Assembly (NCBI RefSeq): GCF_001180245.1
Contig: NZ_CVSV01000037.1
Span: forward strand, 61,994 to 125,993
Direction of reading: 5' to 3'
Length of the DNA stretch: 64,000 nucleotides
DNA from: Prochlorococcus marinus
GTDB taxonomy: Bacteria; Cyanobacteriota; Cyanobacteriia; PCC-6307; Cyanobiaceae
In this document: positions 30,133-40,247 of the stretch, one piece after another
How positions within the stretch are numbered: position 1 is the first letter of the stretch
Layout: every line of letters starts with the position of its first letter
Program-made: the position numbers and the translations under genes
The notes under the pieces: model-generated
Told to the model about the DNA's origin: nothing
Database searches by the model: none
Seen by the model: the letters and a program-made list of their open reading frames with translations, nothing else

Positions 30133-31188
30133 CTATTTAAACTTATTTTTGCTTGTAATTTTCCACTTCCATGCATCAATACACATATCATTAAGACTTT
30201 TTTGTGGTTTCCAATTTAATGTTGAAAGAGCCAAACGATTATCTGCAACTAAGTAAGGTGAATCTCCTTGTCTTCTAGATACAAATGAGTACTCAAATTC
30301 ACATTTATTTACTTTCATAAACGTTTCTACTACTTCCAAAACACTTTTACCAATACCAGTTCCAATATTTAAATTAATAAAAACTGAAGACGAATTTAAA
30401 ATAAAATTTAAAGCTGATATATGGGCTTCCGCCAGATCCATTACATGGATATAGTCTCTTATACATGTCCCATCATGGGTTGGCCAATCAGCTCCAAATA
30501 TAGAAAGCTTTTTATATTCACCAGAGGCTACTTTTAGTAAAATTGGGAATAAATTATTTGGTTTTCCCTTAGGATTTTCCCCTAAAAGACCTGAAATATG
30601 CGCCCCTACAGGATTAAAATAACGCAAATTTATAATGTTCAAATCATTTTTTTTAGATTTTGCTAAGTCTTCAAGCATTTTTTCAATTGTTAATTTTGTT
30701 GTTCCATAAGGACTTATAGGACCTAAGTCTGAATTCTCAGTAAGTAATTCATTTATAGTTGGTCTATAAATTGTCGCGCTACTACTAAAAACAATATTCT
30801 TGCAATTATAAATTTGCATAGCTTCCAATAAATTTAAGGTGCCAACAACATTTGTTTCCCAATAAGTTAATGGTTCTTCTGTAGATTCATTCACAGATTT
30901 GAGCCCAGCAAGATGAATTACTGCTTCTATAGGTTTTTTATCATCTATAGCCTTTTTAAAAATATGCTTTAAGAATCTCTTGTTTTTTATATCTCCTTTA
31001 AAGAAAGTAATTCTATCTTCCAAAAAATTATTAGATAAATTGCAAATTTTTTTTATAGATAATAGATTATCTTCTGAACTATTTATTAAGGAGTCGATAA
31101 TACAAATACTATAATTTTTTTCGATTAATGATACACAAATGTGGCTTCCTATAAATCCCAAACCTCCAGTAACTAATATTTTTTTCAT
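30133..31188 (-). CDS. galE: UDP-glucose 4-epimerase
   Basis: The 351-residue SDR carries GGLGFIGSHICVSLIEKNYS, HLAGLKSVNESTEEPL, FSSSATIYRP, PYGTTK and GTCIRDYIHVMDLAEAH, the classic GalE set. It interconverts UDP-glucose and UDP-galactose (possibly the N-acetyl forms) for the glycan. It lies head to tail downstream of the capD/wbpM-like gene on the minus strand. Confidence 0.93.
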   Translation of the reverse strand: MKKILVTGGLGFIGSHICVSLIEKNYSICIIDSLINSSEDNLLSIKKICNLSNNFLEDRITFFKGDIKNKRFLKHIFKKAIDDKKPIEAVIHLAGLKSVNESTEEPLTYWETNVVGTLNLLEAMQIYNCKNIVFSSSATIYRPTINELLTENSDLGPISPYGTTKLTIEKMLEDLAKSKKNDLNIINLRYFNPVGAHISGLLGENPKGKPNNLFPILLKVASGEYKKLSIFGADWPTHDGTCIRDYIHVMDLAEAHISALNFILNSSSVFINLNIGTGIGKSVLEVVETFMKVNKCEFEYSFVSRRQGDSPYLVADNRLALSTLNWKPQKSLNDMCIDAWKWKITSKNKFK

Positions 31189-31310
31189 TGAAAAATTAAA
31201 TATATTCAGAATAGAGAGTAAACTAATTTAATTCTAAAAGAAATCTTCAATTAAAACTAATATTCAATAAGTTTTAATTGGTATAAACATTATTTCTGGG
31301 AAACTTGTTT

Positions 31311-33161
31311 TTATTTATTTATCGAATCTGGTATCCACTCTGGCACTAGCTCTTTCAATAAATTTAAGGATCTTTCTTTATCTATTCGTGCAATAGATTT
31401 TTCCATATCTATAAGTTTTTTCCATAAAATTTCAGGAGGAAAACTTCTTTCATTTGCTTTATAAATCAGAGGATGCAAGGTGCTTTCAGACTCAGCATCT
31501 ATCAAAAGCTCTTCATATAATTTCTCACCTGGTCTTAAGCCAGAAATTGAAATTTCTATATCCCCATTTGGATTATCTTTATCCTTGACTGTTAAGCCTC
31601 TTAAGTGAATCATATTTTTTGCTAGATCTATAATTTTTATTGGCTCGCCCATATCTAAAAGAAAAATCTCACCGCCTTTAGATAATGCAGCTGATTGTAT
31701 TACTAAATCAGCTGCTTCAGATATCGTCATGACATATCTAATTATATCGGGATGAGTAATAGTAATTGGACCCCCTTCTTTTATTTGCTTCTTAAATATT
31801 GGTACTACGGAACCCGACGAGCCAAGGACATTACCAAATCTAACTATAGAAAATTTTGTTTTAATAGATTTAGAAAAAACTTTTTCTCCTTCCGCAAAAC
31901 ATTGAAATATAATTTCTGATAATCTTTTTGAAGCTCCCATAACATTTGTGGGTCTTACAGCTTTATCAGTAGAGATTAAAATTGCTTTCTTTACCTTTGC
32001 ATATTTAGATACTTTGCATATAACCTTTGTTGAAAAAACATTATTAAAAATCCCTACTAGAGGGTTCATTTCTACAATAGGCACATGTTTGTATGCAGCC
32101 GCATGAAATACTATATCAACATTATTTTCAATAAATATCTTTTTTACTAATTCTTCATTTGTAGCACTACCTAATTGACTAATAATTTTAATATCTTTAC
32201 TCTTGTTAATTTTATTAACTTCATTAGATAATTCAAATAGTCTATGTTCATTATTATCAAAAATTACAAGCGCTTTTGGTTTTAATCCAAGAATTTTTCT
32301 ACATAGCTCACTACCTATTGAACCTGCCCCTCCAGTTACACAAACCACCGAAGAATTTATACTTTTGTTTAACAGTTCAAAATCGGACTCAACCTTTTCT
32401 CTATAAATTAAATCTTCTACATCAATTGGACTTAAATAATCTATTTTTTCTCCAGATGCCAGTTCTTCAATTGAGGGGATCTGTAGTGTTGGTATATTGT
32501 ATTTTCTTATCTCTTTTAAAAGATTTTTTCTTTTAATACCTTTCAAAGAGGGAATTGCCAACAAAATTTGATCAACATCATTTGAATTTTTTTCTAAAAA
32601 TTTCCTTGTCCTTATTGGTATATTATGTAAAGTTCTTCCTTGTAAATATGGATCATCATCTATAAAAGCTATGACATCATACATTTTATTTATTGAGAGA
32701 CTTAGTGATAACTGAATACCAGCAGAACCTGATCCATAAATTACAACTTTTTTTCCTGTAAAATTTCTTACTCGTAATTTTATTAAAATATCTCTCATTA
32801 TAACTTTACTCATCACTACCAACCCTGAACTCAATATCCAATATAAAAATAGAAATTTGTATGAGAAAATATCATTTCCTGAAAAAACAAATAAAAGTAT
32901 TGAAATGAATAAATTTCTTACCATTATTTGATAAAAAGAATTACTTCCTACGTATCTAGTTAATCCTTTATATTGGCCTGTACAGTTATAAACTACGGAT
33001 GTAATAATTACGTTTAAAATAAATATTATTGGAAATCTTTCAAATATCAATCCCGAAGAATCATCGCCATTTAATATTGTATATGTTCCGAAAAGAGAAA
33101 AAGTTACAAGAAAAATATCTATTATAAAAATTAAAATTCTTCTATAGTTTTTCAATTTCAT
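31311..33161 (-). CDS. CapD/WbpM-type UDP-GlcNAc 4,6-dehydratase
   Basis: The 616-residue membrane protein has four N-terminal TM helices (about 8-115), a first Rossmann-like domain (VVIYGSGSAGIQLSLSLSIN near 143) and a second SDR domain (VCVTGGAGSIGSELCRKIL near 273, AAAYKHVPIVEMNP, ISTDKAVRPTNVMGASKR). The catalytic Tyr is replaced by Met in VMGASK, as in the WbpM group. It forms UDP-4-keto-6-deoxy-HexNAc, precursor of QuiNAc/FucNAc-type sugars, in line with the WbpV/WbpL-like pair at 49382-51241. Confidence 0.92.
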   Translation of the reverse strand: MKLKNYRRILIFIIDIFLVTFSLFGTYTILNGDDSSGLIFERFPIIFILNVIITSVVYNCTGQYKGLTRYVGSNSFYQIMVRNLFISILLFVFSGNDIFSYKFLFLYWILSSGLVVMSKVIMRDILIKLRVRNFTGKKVVIYGSGSAGIQLSLSLSINKMYDVIAFIDDDPYLQGRTLHNIPIRTRKFLEKNSNDVDQILLAIPSLKGIKRKNLLKEIRKYNIPTLQIPSIEELASGEKIDYLSPIDVEDLIYREKVESDFELLNKSINSSVVCVTGGAGSIGSELCRKILGLKPKALVIFDNNEHRLFELSNEVNKINKSKDIKIISQLGSATNEELVKKIFIENNVDIVFHAAAYKHVPIVEMNPLVGIFNNVFSTKVICKVSKYAKVKKAILISTDKAVRPTNVMGASKRLSEIIFQCFAEGEKVFSKSIKTKFSIVRFGNVLGSSGSVVPIFKKQIKEGGPITITHPDIIRYVMTISEAADLVIQSAALSKGGEIFLLDMGEPIKIIDLAKNMIHLRGLTVKDKDNPNGDIEISISGLRPGEKLYEELLIDAESESTLHPLIYKANERSFPPEILWKKLIDMEKSIARIDKERSLNLLKELVPEWIPDSINK

Positions 33162-33524
33162 TAAAAAATTAATTAAATTAAAACATTTCTTAATAAAAAA
33201 TTTTATTGTATTTTTTTATCTAAAAAATTACTGATGAATAAAAATTAATATACTTTAGGAAATTAATCAATTAAAAATATTTAATTTATTTTCATAAGAG
33301 AGTAAATAATTTTTAGAAATTTGGAATTATAAATTTTTGACATTAATAGAACTTAAATTAATACTAAAAGAGTGTTAAAAGATACATATCTCAAAATAAG
33401 CAATTTTAATTTTTAATAAAGTAGCCATTTTAAATATAGAATTTAGAAATGGATTTTTTGTTTAATAGTTTAGATTTTTGATCAAAAATATTTAAATAGT
33501 TTGGTAAAATATTACTAAATCTAA
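33162..33524. other. Gene-free divergent intergenic region
   Basis: These 363 nt separate the minus-strand capD-like gene from the plus-strand wza-like operon, so promoters for both should lie here. The sequence is extremely AT-rich. I see several TATA/TAAAAT boxes but none with a convincing -35 partner, and no conserved RNA or hairpin. Confidence 0.5.
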
Positions 33525-34754
33525 ATGGAGCTAATGAATAAAAAGGGAGATATTAAATCAAAATTTATTTTTTATTTTCGAATTATTTCTTTTATTTTTT
33601 TATTTAATTGTGTCGAGGTCAATGCAAAACCTATATTTGAAGACAACAAAATTCAATTAAAAACCTCTTATCTAGAATCAAGACAAGAATTAAAAGATTA
33701 TATTCTTGATACTGGTGATATTTTAAATATAGATTTTCCTAATTCACCAGAACTTTCGAAATCATTCAGAATCGACGAACAAGGTGAAATATATTTTCAA
33801 CGAATAAAAGAAACTTATGTTAGGGGTCTAACCGTTAATGAACTGAGAGAATTACTAATCAAGAGATATGATGAATTTCTAATTAATCCAGAAATAAATA
33901 TCACAATTAAAGTATTCAAGCCTATAAGAGTCGCTATAAATGGAGAGGTTAGGAATCCAGGGTTAATAAAATTCAATGCTTTTAGCGCATCAAATTTGGT
34001 AGAATTCAAAAAAAATAATTCATTCAGCAATTTGAATAGCTCTTCAGAATCTTATTCACAAGGTGAGCAGCTCAGTTTAAATAATCCAAACGGAATAGAT
34101 CAAGATAGTTCTAACATCTCAGAAGTTAGAAGAAATACGGACTATGTAACGACAATTACAAATGCCATTAATAAAGCTGGTGGTTTAACTTCATACAGCG
34201 ATTTAGGTAGAGTTGAAGTATTAAGAGATATTCCATTAGGTAAAGGTGGTGGGAAGAAAAAAGCAATTGTTAATTTGAATCCTGTATTAAACGGTATAGA
34301 TTCAGAAATGGATTTAAGGCTTTTTGATGGTGATAAAATTTTTATACCTAGATTAAAAGAGAGAGACTTAAGCATAATCCCAAGATCAATACTCTCAGGT
34401 TTAACTCCCAAATTCATAAGTGTTAGTGTTACAGGTAAAATACAAACCCCTGGGACAGTAAGGATTCCTATAGAAGGATCAATGTCAGATATTATGAATA
34501 TATCAGGGCCTAGAAAACCACTTTCAGGTAAAGTCTTTTTGATCAGATACGAAAAAGATGGCACTTTAATAAGAAGAAATATAAATTATTCAGCATCAGC
34601 CTTGCCAGGCTCGAAGAAGAATCCATTTTTAGTCGACGGTGATATTATTACAGTAAAAGAAAGTCTTTTTGGTAGATCTACTAGTGCTATTACCACCATA
34701 ACTGAGCCATTTATTGGCATTTACGCCGCAAAAGAACTTATTGACTCCTTCTAA
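33525..34754 (+). CDS. Polysaccharide export outer-membrane protein (Wza-like, SLBB)
   Basis: The 409-residue protein begins with a signal-peptide-like hydrophobic stretch (about 16-31, ending near VNAKP). The Poly_export motif follows (YILDTGDILNIDFPNSPELS, about 59-78, then IDEQGEIYFQRIKETYVRGLTV), then SLBB modules (VAINGEVRNPGLIKF and VSVTGKIQTPGTVRI). It likely forms the outer-membrane exit for a polymerised glycan. Two possible starts, 33525 and 33534, lie 9 nt apart; GGAG at 33527-33530 could serve the second. It heads a plus-strand run of genes to 44294. Confidence 0.88.
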   Translation: MELMNKKGDIKSKFIFYFRIISFIFLFNCVEVNAKPIFEDNKIQLKTSYLESRQELKDYILDTGDILNIDFPNSPELSKSFRIDEQGEIYFQRIKETYVRGLTVNELRELLIKRYDEFLINPEINITIKVFKPIRVAINGEVRNPGLIKFNAFSASNLVEFKKNNSFSNLNSSSESYSQGEQLSLNNPNGIDQDSSNISEVRRNTDYVTTITNAINKAGGLTSYSDLGRVEVLRDIPLGKGGGKKKAIVNLNPVLNGIDSEMDLRLFDGDKIFIPRLKERDLSIIPRSILSGLTPKFISVSVTGKIQTPGTVRIPIEGSMSDIMNISGPRKPLSGKVFLIRYEKDGTLIRRNINYSASALPGSKKNPFLVDGDIITVKESLFGRSTSAITTITEPFIGIYAAKELIDSF

Positions 34755-34801
34755 TAATTGATTTACTCAAATCACTCAATTTTAAATAATCTTTTTTTAG
34801 T

Positions 34802-36562
34802 ATGAATAGTAGTGCATATCTAATTAATAACGTCTGGAAAGTAATCCCTTCAAATCTGAAAAGAAGCACATATTTATTTTTTGTCATGCTTATGATATCT
34901 GGTGTTTTTGAACTTTTTACTTTAACTATACTTTTCCCTTTCTTACTTTTAATAACAAATAATGATGTAAATACAATTAAAATCCCATTCCTTGAATTAA
35001 TAAATGAAAATCTTTTTGATAGTTCTTTTCAGTATAAAGATACATTAAATGTAATTTCCTTAATTCTTTTAGTAGTAATTATAGTTTCTGCGTTGTTTAG
35101 ATTATTTACAATTTATGTTTTACACAATCAAGTAGCCAAGATTTCGACATACCTGAGTTCAGTAGGATTTAAAAATACATTATCTCAGAAATATAGTTAC
35201 CATATAAAACAAAATAGTAGTTCAACAATATCCCTCTCAACGCATCAGGTAACTGAAGTCTATCAAGGTGTGACTTATTTTTTTCAATTCATTTATAACT
35301 TTGCTTTATGTTTTTGTATATTCATTAGTCTTTTAATTATTTCTCCGAAAGTTACTTTGATTTCTTTTTTATCATTATCAATTCTTTTCTTAATTATCTC
35401 AATGTTTATGAAACAAAGATTATTAGAAATCGGAAATATAGTTACAAAATCTAGCGAATTACAAGTCAAGTTAATGCAAGAATCACTAGGCTCTATTAAA
35501 AATATTATTGTTAATGATCTAATAAAAAAATACTCTGATGCCTATTCAAAAAAAGATTATTTAATTAGAAAAAAAACTGCCGTAGGTAATTTCCTTTCAG
35601 TCTTTCCAAGATACATTACAGAAAGTTTTATTTTGATCGTTGTTATTATTAGTATCTACTTTTTTAGTATTTCCGAAAGGATAGATACTTCAGTCTATGC
35701 TTTAGTTGGAACTTTTGCGTTAGCCATGCAAAAATTACTCCCAGCTTTACAGCAATCATATGGAGCATGGTCTAGCTTCAAAACAAAATCAAGAAGTATT
35801 AAAAATTTAATCAATAGAATTTATCTTAAAGTTGAAAAAGAAAATAAAGATAAGGAAAATTATCTTATACCATTGCATTTTAATAATGAAATCGAATTCA
35901 AGAATGTAAGTTATAGATATGACAATAAAAATTCCTATATTCTTAAAAACATTAATTTAAAAATTAAGAAGTTTTCTAAAATAGGATTAATAGGCGAAAC
36001 AGGTTCAGGTAAAACTACTTTTGTAGATTTATTAGTTGGTTTGTTAACTCCTACCAATGGGGAAATTCTAGTTGATGGAGTAAATATTAATAACTCCACC
36101 AATATATTTTCTTGGTATAAAAAAGTTGCATACGTATCACAAAATATTTATCTAAGTGATTCTTCAATTCTCTCAAATATTACTTCAACTTTTGATGATG
36201 ATTTTGATAAAAAAATAGATGAAAATTTAGTAATTTCAGCAGCTAAAAAAGCCTATATTCATAATTATATTAATAGTCTTCCTAACAAATACGAAACAAG
36301 AGTAGGAGAAAGAGGTTTGCAATTAAGTGGAGGTCAGATTCAAAGAATAGCTTTAGCTAGAGCAATTTTTAAAAAGGCAGAAATAATAGTTCTTGATGAG
36401 CCTACTAGTGCTTTAGATTCATCTACAGAAGAAATTTTAATGAAATCAATATATTCAAATTTCAAAAAAGCTACAATTATTATTATCGCTCATAGAACTT
36501 CTACACTTAACAATTGCGATATGATTTTTGAAATTAAGAACAAATCTTTTGGTGTAGTTTAA
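34802..36562 (+). CDS. MsbA/PglK-like ABC exporter (second copy)
   Basis: The 586-residue half-transporter has a TM domain (about 20-310) and an ATPase domain with Walker A GETGSGKTTFVDLL near residue 398, signature LSGGQIQRIALARA near 507 and Walker B EIIVLDEPTSALD. It resembles PglK-type lipid-linked oligosaccharide flippases. The position between the Wza-like gene and the glycosyltransferases supports a glycan flippase role, replacing the Wzx that is not seen. It is not a close copy of the exporter at 13783. Confidence 0.85.
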   Translation: MNSSAYLINNVWKVIPSNLKRSTYLFFVMLMISGVFELFTLTILFPFLLLITNNDVNTIKIPFLELINENLFDSSFQYKDTLNVISLILLVVIIVSALFRLFTIYVLHNQVAKISTYLSSVGFKNTLSQKYSYHIKQNSSSTISLSTHQVTEVYQGVTYFFQFIYNFALCFCIFISLLIISPKVTLISFLSLSILFLIISMFMKQRLLEIGNIVTKSSELQVKLMQESLGSIKNIIVNDLIKKYSDAYSKKDYLIRKKTAVGNFLSVFPRYITESFILIVVIISIYFFSISERIDTSVYALVGTFALAMQKLLPALQQSYGAWSSFKTKSRSIKNLINRIYLKVEKENKDKENYLIPLHFNNEIEFKNVSYRYDNKNSYILKNINLKIKKFSKIGLIGETGSGKTTFVDLLVGLLTPTNGEILVDGVNINNSTNIFSWYKKVAYVSQNIYLSDSSILSNITSTFDDDFDKKIDENLVISAAKKAYIHNYINSLPNKYETRVGERGLQLSGGQIQRIALARAIFKKAEIIVLDEPTSALDSSTEEILMKSIYSNFKKATIIIIAHRTSTLNNCDMIFEIKNKSFGVV

Positions 36563-36568
36563 TTCTTA

Positions 36569-37270
36569 ATGCAAAGAGAAAAGCAAATTCAGTTTATAAA
36601 ATTTAATTATATGAGGGCAGGATTAGGAAATAATTTATTAAGATTAATTGATTTAATAACTATTTATAAAGACAATATCAAAATTAAAATTAATACTAAC
36701 AATATTAAAATATCTAGATTCTGTAAACCAAATATCCTAGGTTCCAAAGGTAAAAAGAATCGAAAAAGTTTGTTGTTGTCAGAGACTTTATTTCGTAAGG
36801 AAAAAATTGATCTGGATTTATATTTTAATACCGTAAAAACCCATACAACTAAAGAAGATATTCTTGGAATCCATTTTAGGGGTACAGATTTTGTAAAGTG
36901 GAAAAAACACTCTATAATTCCGCCAAGTTTCTTTTTAGATTCACTTGAACAATTTAATAATTATTCAAAAATTTATGTTGTGACTGACGATCCGACACAC
37001 AATAATATTAAAGAATTAATGAGCTCTAATATATTCATAGGAAAATCAGTTTTTCTGTTCTCAAATTCCGAATATAGCGATTTTGCAATTCTTAGTAGAA
37101 CAAATAAGATAATTGCAAGTCCATCAACATTTTCATTATGTGCTTCTATGTTTGGTCCAAAAGATATAGTTTATCCCAAAAAATATGCTACTTTAGAAAA
37201 AAATTCACCTTTTTGGACTAATTTGATTAATGGAGAAAAGCCTAACTATACTAATATTTTTTTAAAATGA
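36569..37270 (+). CDS. Putative GT11-like fucosyltransferase
   Basis: The 233-residue protein is short. It shows motifs that resemble alpha-1,2/alpha-1,6 fucosyltransferases: GIHFRGTDF (family HxRxGDY-like, about 96-104), IYVVTDDP (about 131-138) and IIASPSTFSLCASMFG (ILSNSTFSWWxA-like). GDP-fucose would be supplied by Gmd and Fcl in this island. It follows the ABC exporter by 6 nt, and its stop overlaps the next start (ATGA). Family GT11 proteins are usually longer, so the call is tentative. Confidence 0.6.
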   Translation: MQREKQIQFIKFNYMRAGLGNNLLRLIDLITIYKDNIKIKINTNNIKISRFCKPNILGSKGKKNRKSLLLSETLFRKEKIDLDLYFNTVKTHTTKEDILGIHFRGTDFVKWKKHSIIPPSFFLDSLEQFNNYSKIYVVTDDPTHNNIKELMSSNIFIGKSVFLFSNSEYSDFAILSRTNKIIASPSTFSLCASMFGPKDIVYPKKYATLEKNSPFWTNLINGEKPNYTNIFLK

Positions 37271-38082
37271 AGATTTTCTTAAAATCTATCCTTACTAATC
37301 CAAATGAAATAATTTTTTTAGCATCACAATATCTTGAGTTGAAAGATTTGATTGATAAATTCATAATAATCGAGCCTGAGTTTACACACACAGGTAAATC
37401 GAGAAATATGGTCGGAATAGATAAATTACTTGAAATTTGTGATGATTTAAATCAAAAATTGGAATATATTCCATTACCATTCCTCAAGAATGTAATACAT
37501 AATTCGAAGGACAGTCATCATAATCACAAAAATGAAATGATAACAAGAGGTTCATTTAAAGATTTTATAGATTTATCTCCAAGAGACATAGTGATTTCTA
37601 CCGATGCTGATGAAATTTTATATGAAGATTATGTCAAAAGAGCTTTGAAAAGACTAAGAAATTCCCCCAATCCTTTTTACGCAGAAACACCATATCTGCA
37701 TCAATTCATATATAAAGATAATTTTCTAGCTGCAAATTTTAGTTTCAGAGGGCCCTCTATCATAAGAGCAGCCAGATATATATTTTTTAATTATCCTAAA
37801 CATTGGAGGTATTCAGGAAGAGTAATTAATGAATTAGGTGGGTGCCACTTTTCCTGGTGTATGCCTTTAGATAGTTTAATTGAAAAAGCTAGTATATCCG
37901 CCCATAAGCAATTATTTATTGAATCTTGCGAGTCATCAATTAGGCAAAGAATCTTAGATGATATTGAAGAAAAAGTTTACAGTTTTAGAAAAAATAAGCT
38001 CCATTTGCTGAATATCAATAACCCAGAGAAAATTTGGCCCCAAAAATATAGTATGGTAAAAAAAATAATGCCTTCTGAATAA
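37267..38082 (+). CDS. Glycosyltransferase family 17-like
   Basis: The 271-residue protein resembles GT17, named for the eukaryotic bisecting GlcNAc transferase MGAT3. It shows LASQYLELKDLIDKFIIIEP with EFTHTGKSRN, RGSFKDFIDLSPRDIVISTD followed by ADEIL (the DxDE site, about 113-118), FRGPSIIRA and GGCHFSWCMPLDSLIEK. It probably transfers a sugar, perhaps HexNAc, to the repeat unit. The start overlaps the upstream stop. Confidence 0.8.
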   Translation: MKIFLKSILTNPNEIIFLASQYLELKDLIDKFIIIEPEFTHTGKSRNMVGIDKLLEICDDLNQKLEYIPLPFLKNVIHNSKDSHHNHKNEMITRGSFKDFIDLSPRDIVISTDADEILYEDYVKRALKRLRNSPNPFYAETPYLHQFIYKDNFLAANFSFRGPSIIRAARYIFFNYPKHWRYSGRVINELGGCHFSWCMPLDSLIEKASISAHKQLFIESCESSIRQRILDDIEEKVYSFRKNKLHLLNINNPEKIWPQKYSMVKKIMPSE

Positions 38083-38096
38083 ATTCCTAACAGAGA

Positions 38097-38957
38097 ATGA
38101 TGAGATCAATAATAAATAAAAAATCTTTAAATAAAATAAAAATAATTAAACTTTTTTTCATCTCTATATTTTCGTTTTTATCTAATAGCAAATATGGTGG
38201 CAGTAAAAATGGTTTTGACTTGTGTATAACAACCCACGGAAATAGATTCAAATTTTTAGGTATCGCCTTAGATTCTTTTGCCAGAGAAGGTAAAAATTTC
38301 ATTAAAAATATATATTTAACTGTTGATAATGAAGAAAATATTAACTGGTTTAAATTACTCATAATAAAAAAATTAAAAAAAAAGGGATGTAAAGTTATTA
38401 GAGGAAATGCATCAGGTCCACATTCGAAATATATTTATTATCTTCAACAAAAGTGGGACTATGAAAGCAGCTTTTTTATGATCGATGATGATGTAATATA
38501 TGATCCTGATTTAGTAAAAAATTTATTTATTGAGTCTCAATATTATGATCATTCCATTTGTGCTAGAGGTTATAAATTAGTTCTTCACAAAAACAAATTA
38601 AAAGCTTACTCAACATGGAATATCTTAACTATTTCAGTTGAAGGTTATAGAGTTTTTCCAACAAATGTTGGTGGCTCAGTCATAAAAAAAGAATTTTCAA
38701 ACCTTCTTTTAAAATATTATGAAAAGGCTCTAAAAGATTCCCCTTCTAATGATGATATTTGGTTTCATTGGCTTTCAGTTAAATATCAAAAACCATTCAA
38801 AAAAATACTTAATCAACATAGTAATCCCAGTATAATCCCATTTTCGCAGACAGAATCTTTAACTGATATAAATTCAACTTTGAATGATTTAGTCATAAAA
38901 AAAATTTATACAAAAGATATTTTGAATAAATTAAGATTCGATCCAAAGAGCACATAA
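38097..38957 (+). CDS. GT-A type glycosyltransferase
   Basis: The 286-residue protein begins with a basic, partly hydrophobic stretch (about 1-30). A GT-A-like fold follows: FDLCITTHGNRFKFLGIALD, IKNIYLTVDNEEN, and the metal-binding triple-Asp motif FFMIDDDVIYDPDLV (about 128-142), then NDDIWFHWLS. I cannot assign the CAZy family or the sugar. It is co-transcribed with its neighbours (14 nt from the upstream gene). Confidence 0.7.
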   Translation: MMRSIINKKSLNKIKIIKLFFISIFSFLSNSKYGGSKNGFDLCITTHGNRFKFLGIALDSFAREGKNFIKNIYLTVDNEENINWFKLLIIKKLKKKGCKVIRGNASGPHSKYIYYLQQKWDYESSFFMIDDDVIYDPDLVKNLFIESQYYDHSICARGYKLVLHKNKLKAYSTWNILTISVEGYRVFPTNVGGSVIKKEFSNLLLKYYEKALKDSPSNDDIWFHWLSVKYQKPFKKILNQHSNPSIIPFSQTESLTDINSTLNDLVIKKIYTKDILNKLRFDPKST

Positions 38958-38969
38958 AAAATAAAAGTT

Positions 38970-40247
38970 ATGAAATTATTATTAGTCATAATTTATTTTT
39001 CAGTAGGTTATTTTTGTTTTAAGCTGATAAATGCATTTTCAAAAAAACAACAACAAAAAAATGAAAACAAAAGTAAGTCTTTAATATTTAATATTTTTAC
39101 AATATGGACCTTTATTTATGCCTCATTAACACCTCTTCTTTCACTATATTTAGGCCCATTTGAATTTGAACTTTCAAGTTATTTAGTTATCTCATCATTA
39201 TTATTACTTTTTGGAGCAGTGATGTTTTACTGTATTTTTGAAAAAACTAAAGTAAAAGATATTAATTTTAAAGAGCTTAAACTAGGATTTGCACTATTAC
39301 TTTATTCTACTTATTTATTTCTTTTCATTGTTCTCTCTAAAAGCACTTTTCTTATCCTTGGATACAGATCATTAGTAGCAGCTACTACTGTAATATTTGC
39401 AATATGTATTCCTAAGAAAAATTATTTATTACCAATATCTCTTAATTTATTATTGATCATAATAAGTTTGTCTCTAGGTTTATTTTTCTACTCAAAAGAA
39501 ATTATTGTCATTACATTATTTGCTCCTTTTGTTTTAAGTTTTCTTTACCTTAAAGGAATAAAAATTATTAATATTAAAAACTTATTAATTGGTTCATTCA
39601 TTACAATATTATTATTTACATCAGTTTCGCCAATTCTAGGCTTAGTAAGAAGAGATATAATTTCACCTACTGATTTTTCTTCAGAAACTCTAGACTTCGT
39701 CTATGAATATAGTGATTCACTCGAATCAAAAAGTATTCTTGAAAATTCCTTAGAGAGGTTAAACATTCTAAGAGCATTTGCAATCACACTTAAGAATGAA
39801 GACAAAGTTCTATCTTCAAGACCAAAGGATCCATTTTGGAGTATTTACGGTTCTATATTCAGCTGGTTACCTTTTTGGGGAGCTAATCCTAATCACGCAT
39901 TAGAGCAGAACAATGTAGATTTAACTTACTTTAATACTGATGTTCACATAGCTCTCACATACTTTGGCCATATTATTTGGTGCTTTGGAATAATTATAAG
40001 TTTTCCAGTTATTTTTTTATTATTAATAAGTATATGTTTAATAATAAGAGTCTTATTAAATACATCCCCTCTGATTTCAATTTATAACTTATTTTATATT
40101 TCTCTTTCCATGCTTAGACTTGAATCACAATTAAATATAATTATTTCTGACCTAATATTCATTATATTTACTAGTTTTATCCTTGAGAATCTAATAGGCA
40201 AGAAAGGAATTTTAGTCTCTCAGAAAATCCAACGAAATACACCATGA
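38970..40247 (+). CDS. Wzy-like oligosaccharide polymerase (second)
   Basis: The 425-residue protein has about twelve predicted TM segments and a large loop at about 220-320 containing SPILGLVRRDI and RPKDPFWSIYGSIFSWLPFW, then NVDLTYFNTDVHIALTYFG. The overall layout fits Wzy/EpsG-type O-unit polymerases, which share topology more than sequence. Its position among glycosyltransferases and before the chain-length gene supports this. It overlaps the next gene by 4 nt. Confidence 0.65.
   Translation: MKLLLVIIYFSVGYFCFKLINAFSKKQQQKNENKSKSLIFNIFTIWTFIYASLTPLLSLYLGPFEFELSSYLVISSLLLLFGAVMFYCIFEKTKVKDINFKELKLGFALLLYSTYLFLFIVLSKSTFLILGYRSLVAATTVIFAICIPKKNYLLPISLNLLLIIISLSLGLFFYSKEIIVITLFAPFVLSFLYLKGIKIINIKNLLIGSFITILLFTSVSPILGLVRRDIISPTDFSSETLDFVYEYSDSLESKSILENSLERLNILRAFAITLKNEDKVLSSRPKDPFWSIYGSIFSWLPFWGANPNHALEQNNVDLTYFNTDVHIALTYFGHIIWCFGIIISFPVIFLLLISICLIIRVLLNTSPLISIYNLFYISLSMLRLESQLNIIISDLIFIIFTSFILENLIGKKGILVSQKIQRNTP

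Noticed and set aside
34142..34564. 140-codon frame antisense to the Wza-like gene
   Set aside because: Complementary shadow of a clear SLBB protein; no independent support.
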